From positions 1 to 47,086 of the forward strand of contig CASFJO010000089.1 in the NCBI GenBank assembly GCA_949295035.1: DNA of 47,086 bases. Direction: 5' to 3'. The notes below the pieces were generated by a model. It ran no database searches, was not told the origin of the DNA, and saw nothing but the letters and a program-made list of their open reading frames with translations. Below, in pieces: positions 26,860-34,946 of this stretch. The translations under genes were made by a program, and so were the position numbers. Origin of the DNA: an uncultured Gemmiger sp. Lineage in GTDB: Bacteria > Bacillota > Clostridia > Oscillospirales > Ruminococcaceae. Positions within the stretch are counted from its first letter, which is position 1. Every line of letters begins with the position of its first letter.

Positions 26860-28188
26860 TCAGATCTCCCACAGGGAGATAAACTGTACCCCCGCCATGG
26901 GCAGCAGGATCGCCGCCGTCAGAAGTTTTTGCCACAGCCGCTCCAGCCGCAGCCGCCGGCCCACCAGCACCGCGCAGACCGCCGCCCCCATCGCAAAGAG
27001 GAAGCCGGTGCGCTCTCCGGACACCGCCGCCGCCGGGGTGAACCCGATGGCCGCCCGGGTGGCAAAGCCGCTCAGCAGCACCGCCAGTCCGGCAAAAGCC
27101 TGGGGCGTGTGGCCCAGCGCGATGTAGACACAGCCGCACACCAGGGCAAAGCAGCCGCAGAGCAGCAAAAAGGGGATCCAGGCGGTGAGCTGGTTGCAGT
27201 TGGACACATGCACCGTGCCCACCCCCCGGGCCGCGGCCACCGCGTCCCGCAGCGCCGGCACCAGGTCTTTGTAATGGCGGAACAGCAGCCCCAGGCTCAG
27301 CTCCACCGCCAGAGGCACCAGCGCCGCTGCCCGGTACAGCCAGTTCCGGCTGACCTGCCACACCGCCGCCGCCAGGATCATCAGGAACAGCGCGTAGAGC
27401 AGGTTCCGATCCAAAAACATCTCCCCCAGCGCGCCGGACACCCCTGCCTCCACCTTGGAGAGGAAGGACTGCATCCCGAAATCCTTGTAGTAGGATACGA
27501 TCTCGTTCTCGGTGCGCACGGCCGAGCCGGGGCAGGCCAGCATGTACACCAGCCCTGCCAGAGACAGGGCCGCCTCCGCGTAGAACAGCCGGGGCAGCGG
27601 CTGTTTGCAGAACACCCGCCAGCCGCCCCAGCAGGCCAGCAGCAGGATGGCCAGCACCATGGTCTGCTCCATGTTCACCGCGCAGACCATCCCCAGCACG
27701 GCCCCCACAGCGCCCCAGCGGCCGCCCCAGCCGTCCAGGGCGAGAAAGCCCAGGCAGAGCCCGGCCAGCGGCCACAGGTAGTTCAGGGTGGTCACCACCC
27801 AGCCGGCGGTGCTCAGATACCACCAGGGATACAGCCAGAGCAAGGCCGCCAGCAGCCAGTTCTCCCGGGCGTTTGGGGCGGCCCGGCCCCGCAGCAGCCG
27901 GCTCAGCGCCAGGGCCAGCCCCAGGATCACCGCGCTGTCCGCCAGCCGCCACACCCAGCGGGGCAGGGTGGAAAAGACGCAGAACAGCGTCTCGATCACC
28001 GTCCGGGAGGACCAGGTCTGATAGTGTTCCGCCAGAAAGCCCGCCAGCGACCGCTGCCCCAAAATGCTGCCGTAGAAAATTTCGTCCGCGTCCACGATCA
28101 CCAGCCCCAGGTGCCAGATCAGGGTCAGAGCACCGAACACAAAAAAGGGGGTCAGCGGGCTGCGCGCCCAGCGTCGCAGTTGGTTCAT
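26860..28188 (-). CDS. DUF6056-like polytopic membrane protein (copy 2)
   Basis: A 442-residue integral membrane protein with about eleven hydrophobic segments. It shares the landmarks of copy 1 (15041-16378) at nearly the same residue numbers: an acidic pair (Asp35-Glu36), HYQTWSSR (55-62), TTLNYLWPL, NMEQ and CPGSAVRT. Overall identity between the copies looks low, so the duplication is old or the two were acquired separately. A GT-C-like glycosyltransferase role is an inference from the acidic pair and topology. It is the last gene of the minus-strand operon and overlaps the small companion gene by four bases. Confidence 0.72.
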   Translation of the reverse strand: MNQLRRWARSPLTPFFVFGALTLIWHLGLVIVDADEIFYGSILGQRSLAGFLAEHYQTWSSRTVIETLFCVFSTLPRWVWRLADSAVILGLALALSRLLRGRAAPNARENWLLAALLWLYPWWYLSTAGWVVTTLNYLWPLAGLCLGFLALDGWGGRWGAVGAVLGMVCAVNMEQTMVLAILLLACWGGWRVFCKQPLPRLFYAEAALSLAGLVYMLACPGSAVRTENEIVSYYKDFGMQSFLSKVEAGVSGALGEMFLDRNLLYALFLMILAAAVWQVSRNWLYRAAALVPLAVELSLGLLFRHYKDLVPALRDAVAAARGVGTVHVSNCNQLTAWIPFLLLCGCFALVCGCVYIALGHTPQAFAGLAVLLSGFATRAAIGFTPAAAVSGERTGFLFAMGAAVCAVLVGRRLRLERLWQKLLTAAILLPMAGVQFISLWEI

Positions 28189-28676
28189 ACAGCGCCTCCC
28201 ATCGTGGTCTGCCCGGTGTAGATCAGGGCGTTATGGCCGTCGCTGCGGTAGGCAAAACAGAGTTCCAGCGCCCCGGCGGGCAGCTGATCGGTCAGCGCGA
28301 AGCCGTACAGCCCGGCGTAGAGCGCTCCGGATTCCCCGGTGGCGGCCACCGCCGCCTGGCTCTGTTCCATGGTGGTGGGCAGCCGGTAATACTGGTCACC
28401 GGCCGGGTCATAGAGCACATACCGGCAGTCCACCGAGCCGGGGCCCTCACCCCGCACCATCGCCCAGCCGCTCAGGGTCAGCACCCCGCTGCCGGGTGTG
28501 ATCGTGCACGCATAGACAAAACCCTCCGGCGCCGGTTCGGTGTAGGCGGCCGGGTCCAGCCGCCGCACCGACCGCAGATCGGCGCGCAGCAGAAAGGCAA
28601 AAAGAAGGATACCCGCCGCCGCCAGGGCCCAGAACCCCCACAGCAGCCGGGGATCGGCCGGTTTGGCCGGTTTCAT
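28185..28676 (-). CDS. Small membrane-anchored companion protein (copy 2)
   Basis: A 163-residue protein with one hydrophobic segment (about 10-31) and a strand-rich extracytoplasmic part. VLTLSGWAMVRG and the later PAGALELCFAYRSDG and LIYTGQ correspond to FLLLTGWALDEG, LPGQAEICVTFTLPDG and YLYHTGE in copy 1, so the two are homologous. GGAGGG precedes ATG 28676, only 19 bases after the PFL stop, placing it in the ACT-PFL operon. No known domain is recognised with confidence. Confidence 0.68.
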   Translation of the reverse strand: MKPAKPADPRLLWGFWALAAAGILLFAFLLRADLRSVRRLDPAAYTEPAPEGFVYACTITPGSGVLTLSGWAMVRGEGPGSVDCRYVLYDPAGDQYYRLPTTMEQSQAAVAATGESGALYAGLYGFALTDQLPAGALELCFAYRSDGHNALIYTGQTTMGGAV

Positions 28677-28695
28677 ACGCGTCCCTCCCGCAAAG

Positions 28696-30063
28696 TCAGT
28701 TTTTCAGCGCCTGCATGGGGGCCGGGATGCGGCCGCCCCGGGCCACGAACACCTCCGGCGACCAGCGGCTGATGGGCATGATGGGCCCGTAGCCCAGCAG
28801 CCCGCCAAAATCCAGGATCTCGCCTGCCTTGCGGCCGATGGCCGGGATCACCCGCACGGCGGTGGTCTTGCTGTTCACCATGCCGATGGCGGCCTCGTCC
28901 GCGATCAGGCCGCTGATCACCGCGGCGGGGGTGTCGCCGGGCAGAACCACCATGTCGATGCCCACGCTGCACACGGCGGTCATGGCCTCCAGTTTTTCCA
29001 GGCACAGGCTGCCCCGCTCGGCCGCCTTGATCATGCCGTCGTCCTCGCTCACCGGGATAAACGCGCCGGACAGCCCGCCCACATGGTTCGAGGCCATCAC
29101 GCCGCCTTTTTTCACCGCGTCGTTCAGCAGAGCCAGGGCGGCGGTGGTGCCGCAGCAGCCGCAGCTCTCCAGCCCCATCTCCTCCAGGATATTGGCCACG
29201 CTGTCGCCAACGGCGGGGGTGGGCGCCAGCGACAGATCCACGATGCCAAAGGGGACGCCCAATTGCTCGGCCGCCAGATTGCCCACCAGCTGGCCCATGC
29301 GGGTGATCTTGAAGGCGGTGCGCTTGATCAGTTCCGCCACCTCGTCCAGAGGGGCGTCCTTGGGCAGCTTGGCCAGCGCCGCGCGCACCGCGCCCGGGCC
29401 GGAGACCCCCACGTGCACCACGCAGTCCGGCTCGCCGGGGCCGTGAAAGGCCCCCGCCATGAAGGGATTGTCCTCCGGCGCGTTGCAGAACACCACCAGT
29501 TTGGCCGCGCCCATGCACTGGTTGTCGGCGGTGAGTTCGGCGGCCTGGCGCACCACATGGCCCATCCGGGCGATGGCGTCCATATTCAGCCCGCTCTTGG
29601 TGCTGCCGATGTTCACCGAGGAGCAGACCACGTCGGTCTCGGCCAGCGCCCGGGGGATGGCGTCGATCAGCCGCTCATCCCCGGCGGAAAAGCCCTTGTG
29701 CACCAGCGCGCCGAAGCCGCCGATAAAGTTCACCCCCACCGTTTTGGCCGCCTTGTCCAGGGCCCGGGCGTAGTCCACCGGGTCGGCCCCGGGGGCCGCG
29801 CCCAGCAGCATGGCGATCGGGGTCACGCTGATGCGCTTGTTCACGATGGGGATGCCGTAGTCGGCGCTGATGGTCTCCACCACCGGCACAAGCCGGGCGG
29901 CCTTGGAGGTGATCTTGTTGTAGATCTTCTCGCAGGCGCGCTGGGGGTCCGGGTCGATGCAGTCCAGCAAGCTGATGCCCATGGTCACGGTGCGCACGTC
30001 CAGATTTTCGTCGGTGATCATCTGGATGGTCTCCAGAATGTCCCGCGTGTTCAGAATACTCAT
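28696..30063 (-). CDS. PFL family protein (DUF711/UPF0210)
   Basis: A 455-residue cytosolic protein of the DUF711/UPF0210 family, structurally related to pyruvate-formate-lyase-like folds but without known activity. Family stretches are clear: [11 protein letters not shown] near the start, [38 protein letters not shown] and [25 protein letters not shown]. Length is standard. It follows the ACT-domain gene by 20 bases, the pairing seen in many bacteria (UPF0237-UPF0210), which implies a joint function, perhaps amino-acid or metabolite sensing. Confidence 0.92.
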   Translation of the reverse strand: MSILNTRDILETIQMITDENLDVRTVTMGISLLDCIDPDPQRACEKIYNKITSKAARLVPVVETISADYGIPIVNKRISVTPIAMLLGAAPGADPVDYARALDKAAKTVGVNFIGGFGALVHKGFSAGDERLIDAIPRALAETDVVCSSVNIGSTKSGLNMDAIARMGHVVRQAAELTADNQCMGAAKLVVFCNAPEDNPFMAGAFHGPGEPDCVVHVGVSGPGAVRAALAKLPKDAPLDEVAELIKRTAFKITRMGQLVGNLAAEQLGVPFGIVDLSLAPTPAVGDSVANILEEMGLESCGCCGTTAALALLNDAVKKGGVMASNHVGGLSGAFIPVSEDDGMIKAAERGSLCLEKLEAMTAVCSVGIDMVVLPGDTPAAVISGLIADEAAIGMVNSKTTAVRVIPAIGRKAGEILDFGGLLGYGPIMPISRWSPEVFVARGGRIPAPMQALKN

Positions 30064-30083
30064 GTTTGTCCCTCTCCGCCCTG

Positions 30084-30353
30084 TCAGATGTGGTGCATGG
30101 CCTCAAAAACTTCCTGCCGGGTAATGGTCACCTGCATGCCCATTTCGCGCCCCAGATCGGCCAGCGCGGCGCGCACCTGCTCATGGGGCACGGTGCAGCG
30201 GCTCAGATCCACCAGCATGATCATGCAGAACATCTCCTGCATGATGCTCTGGGTGATATCCTCGATGTTGATGTTCAGGTCTCCGCACACGCCCCCCACG
30301 CGGGCCACAACGCCCACCGTGTCCTTGCCCACAACGGTGATCACAGCTTTCAT
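30084..30353 (-). CDS. ACT-domain protein (UPF0237)
   Basis: An 89-residue stand-alone ACT domain: [19 protein letters not shown] and [20 protein letters not shown] are the family's ligand-loop and strand pattern. ACT domains bind amino acids; this one probably senses a ligand for the co-transcribed PFL protein. The frame continues upstream, but AAGGAG about seven bases before ATG 30353 and the family N-terminus fix the start. It is first in the minus-strand operon. Confidence 0.92.
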   Translation of the reverse strand: MKAVITVVGKDTVGVVARVGGVCGDLNINIEDITQSIMQEMFCMIMLVDLSRCTVPHEQVRAALADLGREMGMQVTITRQEVFEAMHHI

Positions 30354-30404
30354 CTCGGTACTCCTTCCAACTCTCAAAATGATCGGTCTGCCAAGACCAT
30401 AACA

Positions 30405-30437
30405 ATTATAGCAGGCCGCGGGCAAATATGCTATAAT
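30405..30437. promoter_or_regulatory. Divergent overlapping promoters built on an inverted repeat
   Basis: ATTATAGCA (30405-30413) and TGCTATAAT (30429-30437) are perfect 9-base inverted repeats 15 bases apart. Each is an extended -10 (TGCTATAAT): one for the minus-strand ACT operon (start near 30398) and one for the plus-strand Lrp operon (start near 30444). Good -35 boxes are absent on both sides. Two polymerases could not bind at once, and the dyad is also a plausible operator. Confidence 0.65.
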
Positions 30438-30515
30438 ATTTGGCAACACGGCGCGCAAAGGGCGCCGCACTCTGCAAAACGGCCCGGCGAACCGGGCGGG
30501 AAAGGACGGTATGGG

Positions 30516-30992
30516 ATGGAACGTATGCTGAAACTGCTGGAGCAGAATGCGCGGCTGAGCGTGGAGGAACTGGCCGCCATGCTGGGGGTGACCGCCGAGG
30601 AGGCGGCCCTGCAGATGGATCAATACCGCAAGGACGGGGTCATCCGGGGCTTCAATACCCTGATCGACTGGGACAAGGTGGACGACAGCCGGGTGCAGGC
30701 GGTCATCGAACTGCGGGTGCGGCCCAAGAAGGACCGGGGCTTTGACGATGTGGCCGCCGCCGTGGCCGCCTTCGACGAGGTGGAGAGCCTGCTGCTCATG
30801 AGCGGCGGGTACGACCTGCAGGTGGTCATGCGGGGCAAGAGTTTCCAGGATATCGCCCTCTTTGTGGCCAAGCGGCTCTCTCCGCTGGACGACGTGCTGG
30901 GCACCGCCACCCATTTTGTGCTGCGCACCTACAAAAAAGACGGCCAGTTGTTCCAGGACGACGAGCCGGAGGAAAGGGAGACGATGTTTTGA
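30516..30992 (+). CDS. Lrp/AsnC family transcriptional regulator
   Basis: A 158-residue regulator with an N-terminal winged helix (LLEQNARLSVEELAAMLGVT, about 7-50) and a C-terminal RAM/ligand-binding domain (VQAVIELRVRPKKDRGF to LLLMSGGYDLQVVMRG). The family responds to amino acids. ATG 30516 has AAAGGA at 30501-30506. It is transcribed divergently from the ACT-PFL operon through a symmetric promoter, so autoregulation and control of both sides are likely. The stop overlaps an alternative TTG start of the aminotransferase gene. Confidence 0.9.
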   Translation: MERMLKLLEQNARLSVEELAAMLGVTAEEAALQMDQYRKDGVIRGFNTLIDWDKVDDSRVQAVIELRVRPKKDRGFDDVAAAVAAFDEVESLLLMSGGYDLQVVMRGKSFQDIALFVAKRLSPLDDVLGTATHFVLRTYKKDGQLFQDDEPEERETMF

Positions 30993-30994
30993 GC

Positions 30995-32170
30995 ATGGAC
31001 TATGAGAACCTGATCTCCCCCCTGGCGGCGCAGATGCGGCCTTCCGGCATCCGAAAGTTTTTTGACATCGCCGCCGAGATGGAGGAGTGCATCAGCCTGA
31101 GCGTGGGCGAGCCGGACTTCAAGACCCCCTGGGCCATCCGGGACGCGGCCATCAACAGCCTGCAGCGGGGGCGTACCCGCTACACCGCCAACGCCGGCAT
31201 GAAGGAACTGAGCGCTCAGATCGCCGCCTATATGGACCGCCGGTTCGGCCTGACCTACGACCCGGCCCATGAGATCCTGGTCACGGTGGGGGGCAGCGAG
31301 GCCATCGACCTGGCGATCCGGGCGCTGGTCTGCCCCGGGGACGAGGTCATCATCCCGGAACCCTGCTTTGTCTGTTACGACCCGATCACCACCCTTACCG
31401 GCGGGGTGCCGGTGCCGGTGCCCCTGAAGGCGGAGAACGGCTTCAAACTCACCGCCGGGGAACTGAAAGCCGCCATTACCCCCCGCACCAAACTGCTGGT
31501 GCTGCCCTTTCCCTGCAATCCCACCGGCGCGGTGATGGAAAAGCGGGACCTGGAGGCCATCGCCGAGGTGCTGCGGGAGACCAACGTGATGGTGCTGTCC
31601 GACGAGATCTACGCCGAACTCACCTACGGCTCCCGCCGGCATGTGAGCATTGCCAGCCTGCCCGGCATGGCTGAGCGCACCATCGTGGTGAACGGCTTTT
31701 CCAAAACCTACGCCATGACCGGCTGGCGGCTGGGCTACGCCTGCGGGCCGGCCCCGGTGGTTCAGGTCATGCTCAAGCTGCATCAGAACTGTATCATGAG
31801 CGCCCCCACCACCAGCCAGTACGGGGCCATCGTGGCTCTGCGGGAGTGCGACGACCAGATCGAGCAGATGCGCCAGGAGTACGACATGCGCCGCCGGCTG
31901 CTGGTGCGGGAGTTCAATAATATGGGGCTGGCCTGCTTTGAGCCGGGCGGGGCGTTCTATGTGTTCCCCTATGTGGGGGGCACGGGCCTTTCCAGCGACG
32001 AGTTCTGCCAGCAGCTGCTGCGCCGCAAGCATGTGGCCATCGTGCCCGGCACCGCCTTCGGCGCGTCTGGTGAGGGATACGCCCGGGTCAGCTATGCCTA
32101 TTCGGTGGCCCATTTACAGGAAGCCCTCTCCCGCATCCGGGAGTTTCTGTGGGAGCTGCGGGGATGCTGA
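30995..32170 (+). CDS. PLP-dependent aminotransferase (class I/II)
   Basis: A fold-type I aminotransferase of about 391 residues. The PLP lysine is Lys237 in NGFSKTYAMTGWRLGY; FPCNPTGAV (about 172-180) and VLSDEIYAELTY are conserved. It is close to the PatA/YugH group that often neighbours an Lrp regulator in Clostridia; the amino-acid substrate cannot be told. ATG 30995 gives the usual MDYENLIS start. TTG 30989 has better spacing from GGAAAGGGAG and overlaps the Lrp stop by four bases, so it may be the real start. Confidence 0.9.
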   Translation: MDYENLISPLAAQMRPSGIRKFFDIAAEMEECISLSVGEPDFKTPWAIRDAAINSLQRGRTRYTANAGMKELSAQIAAYMDRRFGLTYDPAHEILVTVGGSEAIDLAIRALVCPGDEVIIPEPCFVCYDPITTLTGGVPVPVPLKAENGFKLTAGELKAAITPRTKLLVLPFPCNPTGAVMEKRDLEAIAEVLRETNVMVLSDEIYAELTYGSRRHVSIASLPGMAERTIVVNGFSKTYAMTGWRLGYACGPAPVVQVMLKLHQNCIMSAPTTSQYGAIVALRECDDQIEQMRQEYDMRRRLLVREFNNMGLACFEPGGAFYVFPYVGGTGLSSDEFCQQLLRRKHVAIVPGTAFGASGEGYARVSYAYSVAHLQEALSRIREFLWELRGC

Positions 32171-33318
32171 GCGCAGTGACGGTACGGCCGGTGGCCTCGT
32201 ATGAGGACTCGGCGGCCCTGGACAAGGCGGTGGAGGCGGTGTTTGCCGCCCTGCCCGCCGAAAAACAGCCCGGCCCCGCAAGCCGGGTGCTGCTCAAACC
32301 CAACCTGCTGGCCCGGCACGCGCCGGACAGGGCGGTCACCACCCATCCGGCCCTGCTGCGGGCGGTGGTGGCCGCGCTGCGCCGCCGGAGCGTGTCCGAC
32401 ATCCTGCTGGCGGATTCCCCCGGCGGGCTGTACACCCCCGCGCGGATGCGCGCTCTCTACGAGGGCACCGGTATGACGGCGCTGGCCCAGGAACTGGGCA
32501 TCGGCCTGTACAGCGATTGCAAGAGCGTGACGGTGCCCGGGCCGGAAGGGGGGCTGGTGCGCCAGTTTGAACTGATCGAGCCGGCGGCGCGGCGGGACTA
32601 TGTGATCGACCTGCCTAAACTCAAGACCCATGTGATGACCGGGGCCAGCCTGTCGGTGAAGAACCTGTTCGGCTGCATCCCGGGGCTCAAAAAGGCCGAG
32701 TGGCACACCCGCTTCCCGGATAAGGAACGGTTCGGGGAGATGCTGGTGGACCTGTATCAGACGGTGAAGCCCGCCCTGACCATCCTGGACGGGGTGGTGG
32801 CCATGGAGGGGGACGGCCCCTCCGGCGGCAGCCCCCGCCCGCTGGGGCTGGTGCTGGGCGGCGCGGACCCCTTTCTGGTGGATCTGGCCGCCTGCCGGGT
32901 CATGGGCATCGAGCCGGCCCGTGTGCCCTACCTGGCCGCCGGCATCCGGCGGGGGCTTTGCCCGGATGCCTTCCCGATGGAGGCGCTGGACGGGGATGCG
33001 GCCCTGCTCGCGCCGGTGCCTTTCCGGCTGCCCGCCAGCTACAGCGCGGGGGACACCGACTTTGCCCGTCATGTGCGGGGCCCGCTGGCCTGGGCGCTGC
33101 CCCGGCTGGAGCGGTGGGCCGCCCCCCATCCGGTGGTGGACCGGGCCAAATGCGTGGGCTGCGGCCGTTGCGCCGAGATCTGCCCCCGCCATACCATCCA
33201 ACTGAAGGGTACCGCCCGCATCCGCCAGGAAAACTGCATCCGGTGCTTCTGCTGCCATGAGATGTGCCCGGTGCAGGCGATCCAGGTCAGGCGGCTGCCC
33301 TTGTTCCGACATCTGTGA
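32164..33318 (+). CDS. DUF362 iron-sulfur protein
   Basis: A 384-residue protein with an N-terminal DUF362 domain (VLLKPNLLA, DYVIDLPKLKTHVMTGASLSVKN, TILDGVVAMEGDGP) and a C-terminal pair of 4Fe-4S ferredoxin motifs (CVGCGRCAEICP and CIRCFCCHEMCP). It is presumably a cytosolic electron carrier or redox enzyme; no precise function is established for the family. ATG 32164 overlaps the aminotransferase by seven bases and is preferred to the in-frame GTG 32149. The operon position suggests a shared redox or amino-acid pathway. Confidence 0.88.
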   Translation: MLSAVTVRPVASYEDSAALDKAVEAVFAALPAEKQPGPASRVLLKPNLLARHAPDRAVTTHPALLRAVVAALRRRSVSDILLADSPGGLYTPARMRALYEGTGMTALAQELGIGLYSDCKSVTVPGPEGGLVRQFELIEPAARRDYVIDLPKLKTHVMTGASLSVKNLFGCIPGLKKAEWHTRFPDKERFGEMLVDLYQTVKPALTILDGVVAMEGDGPSGGSPRPLGLVLGGADPFLVDLAACRVMGIEPARVPYLAAGIRRGLCPDAFPMEALDGDAALLAPVPFRLPASYSAGDTDFARHVRGPLAWALPRLERWAAPHPVVDRAKCVGCGRCAEICPRHTIQLKGTARIRQENCIRCFCCHEMCPVQAIQVRRLPLFRHL

Positions 33319-33326
33319 GGTGTGAT

Positions 33327-34217
33327 ATGCGCAACCAAGTCACCGTGATCGCCCCCGCCAAGCTGAATCTGGCGCTGGACGTGGTGGGAACCCTGCCCGG
33401 CGGCTACCACGGCCTGGACATGCTCATGCAGGCGGTGAGCCTGTATGAGACGGTCACCCTGCGCCGCAGCCAGGACCTGACCCTGCGGCTGCCCGGCAGC
33501 CGGGTGCCCGCCAACGACAAGAACACCGCCTATAAGGCGGCGCTGGCCTTTTTCTACTATACCGGCCTGCTGGCGGGGGTGGAGATGGAGATCCGCAAGA
33601 CCGCCCCGGTGCGGGCGGGCATGGGCGGCGGCAGCGCCGACGCGGCCGCCGTGCTGGTGGGGCTGAACGAACTGTACGGGGCCAAGCTGTCCATGAGCGA
33701 GCTCTGCGCGCTGGGGGCCCAGCTGGGGGCGGATGTGCCCTTTGCTTTGCTGGGCGGCACCTGCCGGGTGCAGGGCAAGGGCGATCTGATCAAGGCGCTG
33801 CCCCCCTGCCCGGATTGCCGGTTCGTGGTGGTGATGCCCAGCGTGGGGGTCTCCACCCCGGAGGCTTTCGCCCGGTACGACCGGATGGGGAGCCCGGTGC
33901 ATCCGGATTGCGACGCGCTGGAGGCCGCTGTGCGCGCCGGGGATCTGCGGGCCCTCTGCGCCGGGATGAGCAACGCCCTGGAGATGTGCAGCGGCGCGAA
34001 GGAGACCCCCCGCATCCGCCGGATGCTGGACGAGGCCGGCGCGCTGGCCAGCATGATGACCGGGTCGGGCGCGGCGGTGTTCGGGGTGTTTGAAGGGGAA
34101 GAGCCCGCCCGGGCCGCCGCGGCCGCGCTGCGCCGGGTCTACCGGCAGGTGTGGGTGCTGGCCCCGGACGCGGGCGGCGCCCGTCTGGCCCCTCGCCCCC
34201 GCAAAAAAACGGAATAA
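33327..34217 (+). CDS. ispE: 4-(cytidine 5'-diphospho)-2-C-methyl-D-erythritol kinase
   Basis: IspE is the GHMP kinase of the MEP isoprenoid pathway. The 296-residue protein has APAKLNLALDV (Lys12 in the substrate site), the ATP loop PVRAGMGGGSADAAA (95-108) and the catalytic Asp in LGADVPFALLGG (Asp136), then MTGSGAAVFGVF near the end. The frame is open upstream inside the DUF362 gene; GAGGTG before ATG 33327 and family length set the start. It lies eight bases after the DUF362 stop. Confidence 0.95.
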   Translation: MRNQVTVIAPAKLNLALDVVGTLPGGYHGLDMLMQAVSLYETVTLRRSQDLTLRLPGSRVPANDKNTAYKAALAFFYYTGLLAGVEMEIRKTAPVRAGMGGGSADAAAVLVGLNELYGAKLSMSELCALGAQLGADVPFALLGGTCRVQGKGDLIKALPPCPDCRFVVVMPSVGVSTPEAFARYDRMGSPVHPDCDALEAAVRAGDLRALCAGMSNALEMCSGAKETPRIRRMLDEAGALASMMTGSGAAVFGVFEGEEPARAAAAALRRVYRQVWVLAPDAGGARLAPRPRKKTE

Positions 34218-34282
34218 TCTTCCAGCCGCAGGTCCATACTCCCGCTGCGAAACAAAACGCGGGAAAGGACGTGCGGTTTTTT

Positions 34283-34891
34283 ATGGAAAAGCGGGTACTT
34301 ACAAAACGAATGCTGATTCGTCTGGCGGCGGCGCTGGCGCTGGCAGCGCTGGCGGCGGGATTGTGGCAGGGCATCGCCTTTGCCCGGCTCTGCGCCCAGG
34401 TGCGCGGGGATACCCTGCGGCTGCATGTGCTGGCCGCCTCGGACAGCGCGGAGGATCAGGCGCTGAAGCTGCAGGTGCGGGACGCGGTGCTGGCTGCCGC
34501 CGCCCCGCTGCTGGCCTCCAGCACCGACAAACAGCAGGCTTTGACGGCTGCTGCGGCGGCGCTGCCCGCCCTGGAACAGGCCGCCGCCGGGGCGGTCGAG
34601 GCGGCGGGGGAGAACTGGCCGGTGCAGGCCAGGCTGGTGCGCCGGTATTTTCCCACCACCGATTATGCCAGCGGTCTGACCCTGCCCGCCGGCTGGTACG
34701 ACGCGGTACAGGTGGAGATCGGCCCCGCCGCCGGGCACAACTGGTTCTGCGTGCTCTATCCCACCCTCTGCGAAGCGGCCGCCGGCGGCGGCTATGCCCG
34801 GCCGGAGGAGAACGATCTGGTAGTGGGGAACTATCTGGTGCGGTTCGCCGCGCTGGAGTGGTGGCAGCGCCTGACCGGCCAGGCGGACTGA
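34283..34891 (+). CDS. spoIIR: Stage II sporulation protein R
   Basis: SpoIIR is made in the forespore and signals across the septum to switch on the SpoIIGA protease, which activates SigE in the mother cell. The 202-residue product has an N-terminal membrane segment (about 11-34) and the family blocks LRLHVLAASDSAEDQALKL, FPTTDYASGLTLPAGWYDAV and GHNWFCVLYPTLC. ATG 34283 follows GGAAAGGA at 13 bases; the wider frame overlaps ispE and is rejected. It shows that the lineage has, or recently had, the sporulation programme. No SigF promoter is clear upstream. Confidence 0.9.
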   Translation: MEKRVLTKRMLIRLAAALALAALAAGLWQGIAFARLCAQVRGDTLRLHVLAASDSAEDQALKLQVRDAVLAAAAPLLASSTDKQQALTAAAAALPALEQAAAGAVEAAGENWPVQARLVRRYFPTTDYASGLTLPAGWYDAVQVEIGPAAGHNWFCVLYPTLCEAAAGGGYARPEENDLVVGNYLVRFAALEWWQRLTGQAD

Positions 34892-34946
34892 GCGGCACCC
34901 TTTTCACCCCCGCGGCATAGGCTGGAGGGAAGGGAGGGGATACCCC

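Noticed and set aside
34892-34946. A forespore sigma (SigF/SigG) promoter before the PG-binding gene
   Set aside because: A GCATA-like element exists but no matching -10 fits before the ribosome site.
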